Assembly: GCA_029961105.1 (NCBI GenBank)
Contig: JASBVO010000013.1
Location: forward strand, 1 to 64,000
Source: Micrococcus sp.
GTDB lineage: Bacteria; Actinomycetota; Actinomycetes; Actinomycetales; Micrococcaceae
Direction: 5' to 3'
Length of the DNA stretch: 64,000 bases
The notes beneath the pieces were generated by a model. It ran no database searches, was not told where the DNA came from, and worked only from the letters and a program-made list of their open reading frames with translations. Of this stretch, positions 60,755 through 64,000 are shown in pieces. How positions within the stretch are numbered: position 1 is the stretch's first letter; the number at the start of each line of letters is the position of its first letter. The position numbers and the translations under genes were made by a program.

Positions 60755-60815
60755 GCTCCCGGGTCGCAAACGCTGTGTGTCCGAACGTCACATTCACGGT
60801 TTGCGACCCCGGAGC
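60755..60815. repeat. 61-bp palindromic intergenic repeat, copy 2
   Basis: Arms of about 18 bp with a few mismatches (GCTCC and GGGTCGCAAACG blocks) in a 61-bp unit that aligns without gaps to 43178-43238 at 45 of 61 positions. Several differences in the arms keep pairing, as expected when the hairpin is selected. It lies between menE and menA. The rest of the 154-nt gap holds GAGAAT at 60838-60843 (weak -10) and the menA ribosome site. Confidence 0.8.
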
Positions 60816-60888
60816 AGAGCCGGCGGCGCCCGGGTGGGAGAATGGGAGGCTGACTCGCCCGCATGCCGTACCTGATGGAGGACCGTAC

Positions 60889-61758
60889 ATGGCCACCGCC
60901 GCCCAGTGGATCGAAGGCGCGCGACTGCGCACCCTGCCGATGGCCATCGCGCCGGTCATGATCGGCTCCGCCGCAGCCGCCGCACTCGGCGGGTTCCACC
61001 TGGGACGGGCCGTGCTCGCCCTCATCGTGGCCCTGGCCCTGCAGGTGGGCGTGAACTACGCCAACGACTACTCGGACGGCATCCGCGGCACCGATGACGT
61101 GCGCGTGGGCCCGCTGCGCCTGACCGGCTCCGGCGCCGCACCGGCCGCCACGGTCAAGGCCGCCGCCTTCGCCTGCTTCGGGGTGGCCTGCATCGCCGGC
61201 CTGGCGCTAATCGCCTGGGCGGGCACCTGGTGGATGATCGCCGTCGGGGTCCTGGCCGTGGCCGCCGCCTGGTACTACACGGGCGGGAAGAAGCCCTACG
61301 GCTACCTCGGCCTGGGCGAGGTCTTCGTGTTCATCTTCTTCGGCCTGGTGGCCGTGCTGGGCACCACCTACACGCAGGCCCTCGCGCTCTCCGGGCCGGC
61401 CTGGGCCGGCGCCGTTGGCTGCGGGCTGCTCTCCACCGCCTTGCTGATGGCCAACAACGTCCGGGACATCCCCACGGACCGCCAGACGGGCAAGATGACG
61501 CTGGCGGTCCGGCTGGGTGACACCGCGGCCCGCTGGTCCTACGTGGTGATGGTGGCCGCCGCCGTCGTGGCGTCGCTGCTGTTCACGGGCGGGCACCCGT
61601 GGCTGTGGCTGGTCCTGCTGGCCGGCGCGGTGGCCGTGCGCCCCTCGCTGACCATGCTGAAGGCCACCGAGCGGCGGGAGCTGATCCCGGTGCTGAAGCT
61701 CACCGGCATCCTGGGCCTGGCCTACGCCGTGCTGTTCAGCGCGGGCCTGCTGCTCTAG
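60889..61758 (+). CDS. menA: 1,4-dihydroxy-2-naphthoate polyprenyltransferase
   Basis: A 289-residue membrane prenyltransferase with eight or nine hydrophobic helices. Asp-rich motifs NYANDYSDGIRGTD and NNVRDIPTDRQTGKMTLAVRLGD bind the prenyl diphosphate with Mg. It attaches the polyprenyl chain to the naphthoate head group. The ATG at 60889 has TGGAGGA 8 nt upstream; a longer open frame from 60775 runs through the palindromic repeat and is not used. Its stop directly abuts the stop of the convergent gene. Confidence 0.95.
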   Translation: MATAAQWIEGARLRTLPMAIAPVMIGSAAAAALGGFHLGRAVLALIVALALQVGVNYANDYSDGIRGTDDVRVGPLRLTGSGAAPAATVKAAAFACFGVACIAGLALIAWAGTWWMIAVGVLAVAAAWYYTGGKKPYGYLGLGEVFVFIFFGLVAVLGTTYTQALALSGPAWAGAVGCGLLSTALLMANNVRDIPTDRQTGKMTLAVRLGDTAARWSYVVMVAAAVVASLLFTGGHPWLWLVLLAGAVAVRPSLTMLKATERRELIPVLKLTGILGLAYAVLFSAGLLL

Positions 61759-62070
61759 TCAGCGCTGGCCGTCGTCCTTGGGCTGCTCCGGGTCGAAGTA
61801 CCGGCCCTCGGTGTAGGCGTCCTCGACGTCCATGTCCGCCTGCTCCGTCCTGCCCCGCTCGGCGCGGCCACGGCCGCGGCCCTCCCACTTGTCCGCCACG
61901 TCCTGGGCGGCACCGGTGCGCAGGTCGTTGAAGAACAGGTACCCGGCGGCCAGGGCGATGATGGCCGCCGCGATGGTGGAGAAGACCCAGCCGAGGTTGA
62001 GCAGCATGCAGGCACCCCAGACCACGAAGAAGATGGCCAGGCGGATCAGAGCATACTTGAGCAGACGCAC
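61759..62070 (-). CDS. small membrane protein, DUF4229-like
   Basis: A 103-residue protein with two membrane helices (about residues 7-25 and 28-48, YALIRLAIFFVVWGACMLL) and a charged cytoplasmic tail. It resembles the DUF4229 proteins found beside menA in many actinobacteria, a link to menaquinone that is known only by synteny. The GTG start stands 6 nt after TAGACT on the minus strand. Confidence 0.8.
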   Translation of the reverse strand: MRLLKYALIRLAIFFVVWGACMLLNLGWVFSTIAAAIIALAAGYLFFNDLRTGAAQDVADKWEGRGRGRAERGRTEQADMDVEDAYTEGRYFDPEQPKDDGQR

Positions 62071-62088
62071 CCCGGTAGTCTACCGGGG
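62070..62088. promoter_or_regulatory. palindromic divergent promoter
   Basis: A 19-bp palindrome (CCCCGGTAG-T-CTACCGGGG). It contains TAGACT on the minus strand (62082-62077, 6 nt before the GTG at 62070) and TAGTCT on the plus strand (62076-62081). The palindrome could also be an operator. Confidence 0.55.
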
Positions 62089-62092
62089 TCCG

Positions 62093-62098
62093 TAGAAT
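62093..62098 (+). promoter_or_regulatory. -10 box of a leaderless gene
   Basis: TAGAAT, 7 nt before the ATG at 62106. Confidence 0.6.
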
Positions 62099-62105
62099 GG
62101 AGTGC

Positions 62106-62516
62106 ATGCCCCGCTTCCTGATCCCCCTCGGCATCGTCGCAGTCGGCGTCATCATCTACGCGTTCATCGAGTGCCTGATGACCCCGAAGCACCAGGTGCG
62201 GGCGTTCCCCAAGGCCGCTTGGGCGCTGATCATCCTCCTCGTCCCGCTGCTCGGTGCGCTGCTGTGGCTTTTCCTGGGCCGGGTCCGCTCCCGCCGCGGC
62301 GGTGCCGGTGGGGCCCCGGGCGCCCGTCCGGCCGCGCCGCGCCGACCGTCCTCTCCCGACGACGACGCCGCCTTCCTGCGCCAGCTCGACATCCAGCGCC
62401 AGCAGCAGGCCCGCCAGGCCGAGCTGGACCGGCGCGAGGCGGAGCTGAAGGCCCGCGAGCACCAGACCGGCGAGACGGCCGAGAAACCAGAGGACGGCGG
62501 TCCCGCCACGTCCTGA
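62106..62516 (+). CDS. membrane protein with PLD-nuclease N-terminal domain
   Basis: A 136-residue protein. Two membrane helices (about residues 4-23 and 38-58) and the loop between them match the PLDc_N module found at the N-terminus of cardiolipin synthases. Here it stands alone, followed by a charged helical tail with Gln/Arg/Glu repeats (about 90-125). Such stand-alone modules are common in actinobacteria and have no assigned function. The ATG at 62106 follows TAGAAT by 7 nt; an ATG at 62097 would overlap that box. Confidence 0.8.
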   Translation: MPRFLIPLGIVAVGVIIYAFIECLMTPKHQVRAFPKAAWALIILLVPLLGALLWLFLGRVRSRRGGAGGAPGARPAAPRRPSSPDDDAAFLRQLDIQRQQQARQAELDRREAELKAREHQTGETAEKPEDGGPATS

Positions 62517-62517
62517 G

Positions 62518-62535
62518 ATGGGTAGTTCTCCCCAT
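62518..62535. promoter_or_regulatory. palindromic operator candidate shared with the type VII locus
   Basis: ATGGGTAGTTCTCCCCAT. Its reverse complement differs from 19631-19648 at one of 18 positions. It lies 2 nt after one stop codon and 34 nt before the start of a WXG100-like gene. Confidence 0.65.
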
Positions 62536-62569
62536 CGCCGCCCGTGCGTGCCCATGGCACGCTGGCCAC

Positions 62570-62881
62570 GTGGCACACCAGATCAGACCCGGAACGGTCC
62601 ACTCAACGCTCGTCCGCGTCGCCGGGGACGGGCAGTCCCTGGACACGGCGGCCCTGGCGGCGCAGGCGGCCGGGGACGCCCTGAGCGGGGCCTACGGCAC
62701 CGCGGCGGAGGCGGCGGCGGCCTTCGCGGGCTTCTGGTCCGCCCGTTCCGCCACGGGTGAGCGGATCTCCGCGCTCGTGCTGCACCAGGCCACCTGCGTG
62801 GCGCAGGCCGCGGATGCCTTCATCGACTCGGACGGCGAGATGACCGCTGATGCCCTCTCGGCGATGGGATCCCTGACATGA
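62570..62881 (+). CDS. WXG100-like small helical protein
   Basis: A 103-residue protein starting at GTG, with no clear ribosome site. It is Ala-rich and helical, with a central FAGFWSARS segment at the place of a WXG100 turn and a second helix after it. Size and pattern match WXG100-superfamily partners encoded directly before larger type VII substrates. From memory it resembles DUF6507 proteins. The shared palindrome upstream and the downstream gene support a link to type VII secretion. It overlaps the next gene by 4 nt (ATGA). Confidence 0.65.
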   Translation: MAHQIRPGTVHSTLVRVAGDGQSLDTAALAAQAAGDALSGAYGTAAEAAAAFAGFWSARSATGERISALVLHQATCVAQAADAFIDSDGEMTADALSAMGSLT

Positions 62882-64000
62882 GCCTGCCGGCCCTGAGCGC
62901 CGTCCCCGAGGTCCGGGCCGACTGGGGCACGCTCGCGGACTCCGCGGCGGACCTGAGGACCGAGGCCGGCAACGCCCGGGACGCGCTGCTGGACGCGAAG
63001 TCCTCCTGGGCCGGGCTGCGCACCGGCTACCGGCACGACGGCACCTCGGAGCAGGTGTGGGCCGGCCTGGACTCCCTCGGGCAGCCCGCCGAGGACTGGG
63101 CTGCCGCGCTGTCCTCCGCCAAGGACGCGATCGACGACTTCGTGACCACCGGTGAACCTCTCCAACGCCTGCGCGAGGCCCTGGAGGACGATCGCCTCCG
63201 GCTCGCCGGTGACCGGTCCAGCGCCCTGGCCTCGGACGACGAGGCGGAGATCGACCGCGTCCGCGGGGACATCCTCACGTTCAATGGCCGGGTCGCGGAC
63301 CTGGCGAGGGACTGGGACGCCGCTCAGGACACCCTCGTCGCCGCGCTGGGGGCCATCGGCGGTGGCACCGCGGAGGGACTGGCGGTCGTCAGCGCACCCC
63401 GCACCGTGTCCACCGGGGCCCTGGACTGGGCCGCAATGACCAGTGAGCTGGACACGTCGTTCGGTGAGCTCGATCCCAGGACCATCTGGCGGGACCTGAG
63501 GGGCCTGTCCGGGGAGGAGCTGCGGGACTGGCTCGAGGCCAATCCGGAGGCCGCCCAGGCGCTGGCGGAGAACGCCTTCCCGCGGCATCCGGCCCCCGGC
63601 TCCGCCGAGGACGTCATGGCCCGGGCGATGGCCGGCGACGCACCCCTCACGCGGGACGGCATCACCGGGATCCGCGAGGCCTGGCTGGGCCTGGAGGACC
63701 ACGAGCGCGAGCGGCTGATGCTGCTGTTCCCCGGGGTGATCGGCAATCTCAACGGCGTGCCGCTGGCCACCCGCGGGCAGACCAACCAGGTCACCGTCGC
63801 CGGCCTGAGGGCGCAGACCGCTGAGAGGCTGGCCGCCCTCGGGGATGCCCCGGACTACCGGGACTACCTGGACACCCATGGCCATCACGAGGGCACGTAC
63901 TACCTCTGGCAGGCGGACCGTGAGGCCTGGCAGGCGGAGCACGATCGACTGGCCACCGTCCGGGACGGGCTGGACCAGGCCTGGGCCGCCTACGGGCGCG
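62878..64000 (+). CDS. putative type VII substrate, helical N-terminus before an alpha/beta-hydrolase domain (partial)
   Basis: An open frame from ATG (62878) to the window end, at least 374 residues, cut off on the right. Residues 1-180 are helical with WXG-like features (SSWAGLRTGYRHDGTSEQVW). From about residue 265 the segment MLLFPGVIGNLNGVPLATRGQTNQV resembles the region before DUF1023 alpha/beta hydrolases in actinobacteria. The catalytic Ser motif would lie beyond the window. The gene is coupled to the WXG100-like gene by an ATGA overlap. Effector or enzyme activity is inference. Confidence 0.65.
   Translation, partial: MSLPALSAVPEVRADWGTLADSAADLRTEAGNARDALLDAKSSWAGLRTGYRHDGTSEQVWAGLDSLGQPAEDWAAALSSAKDAIDDFVTTGEPLQRLREALEDDRLRLAGDRSSALASDDEAEIDRVRGDILTFNGRVADLARDWDAAQDTLVAALGAIGGGTAEGLAVVSAPRTVSTGALDWAAMTSELDTSFGELDPRTIWRDLRGLSGEELRDWLEANPEAAQALAENAFPRHPAPGSAEDVMARAMAGDAPLTRDGITGIREAWLGLEDHERERLMLLFPGVIGNLNGVPLATRGQTNQVTVAGLRAQTAERLAALGDAPDYRDYLDTHGHHEGTYYLWQADREAWQAEHDRLATVRDGLDQAWAAYGR

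Noticed and set aside
60775..60888. N-terminal extension of menA
   Set aside because: The extension would run through the palindromic repeat and lacks a ribosome site, whereas GGAGGA is well placed before 60889.

Overview
This window is high-GC (about 70% G+C) actinobacterial chromosome. Gene content and style suggest Micrococcales, most likely Micrococcaceae (Citricoccus/Micrococcus/Kocuria type). Evidence: a classical menaquinone pathway, a type VII (ESX-like) secretion locus, reverse trans-sulfuration genes, SLH-domain exported proteins, tRNAs without an encoded CCA end, and many start codons lying 6-7 nt after a TANNNT -10 box (leaderless mRNAs). No rRNA or CRISPR array was seen.

Layout. 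(1) 1-3.3 kb: the edge of an integrated phage-like element, with a holin-like membrane protein, two tyrosine recombinases in opposite orientation and a small lipoprotein, ending at the 3' end of a tRNA-Met gene. (2) 3.3-13.4 kb: tRNA-Met and tRNA-Thr, a DEAD-box RNA helicase, cystathionine gamma-synthase/lyase and cystathionine beta-synthase, an AlkA-like glycosylase, thioredoxin, an exported protein and RtcB. (3) 13.4-15.2 kb: a possible small RNA, then a complete IS481-type element inserted exactly at the 3' end of tRNA-Tyr, bounded by a 16-bp target duplication. (4) 15.3-18.7 kb: YajQ, HtpX and an FprA-type ferredoxin reductase. (5) 18.8-26.5 kb: a compact type VII secretion locus with two WXG100-like proteins facing a small membrane protein, EccD, a MinD-like ATPase and a three-ATPase-domain EccC. 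No full-length EccB, no EccE and no mycosin are present here. (6) 26.5-32.7 kb: RarD, then three consecutive exported SLH-domain proteins: SpoIID/LytB-like, putative HExxH metallopeptidase, and one of unknown function.

(7) 33.2-62.5 kb: housekeeping genes through which menaquinone biosynthesis is scattered: polyprenyl diphosphate synthase, MenJ-like reductase, MenF, MenD, MenC, then MenB-MenE-MenA. MenG and MenH are not in the window. Among them lie GabT, a HIT protein, an Lrp regulator beside a DadA-like oxidase, PhoX with a convincing PHO box, PhoD, PtrB, an NCS2 purine permease, a ProP-like transporter and two SUKH-like proteins. (8) 62.5-64 kb: a WXG100-like protein and the start of a putative alpha/beta-hydrolase protein, a likely type VII substrate pair. 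It is preceded by an 18-bp palindrome that is 17/18 identical to one between the divergent halves of the secretion locus 43 kb away.

The most interesting signals are that shared palindrome, a 61-bp palindromic intergenic repeat found twice, the IS insertion between tRNA-Tyr and its terminator, and a promoter style in which a TAG stop codon doubles as the next gene's -10 box.
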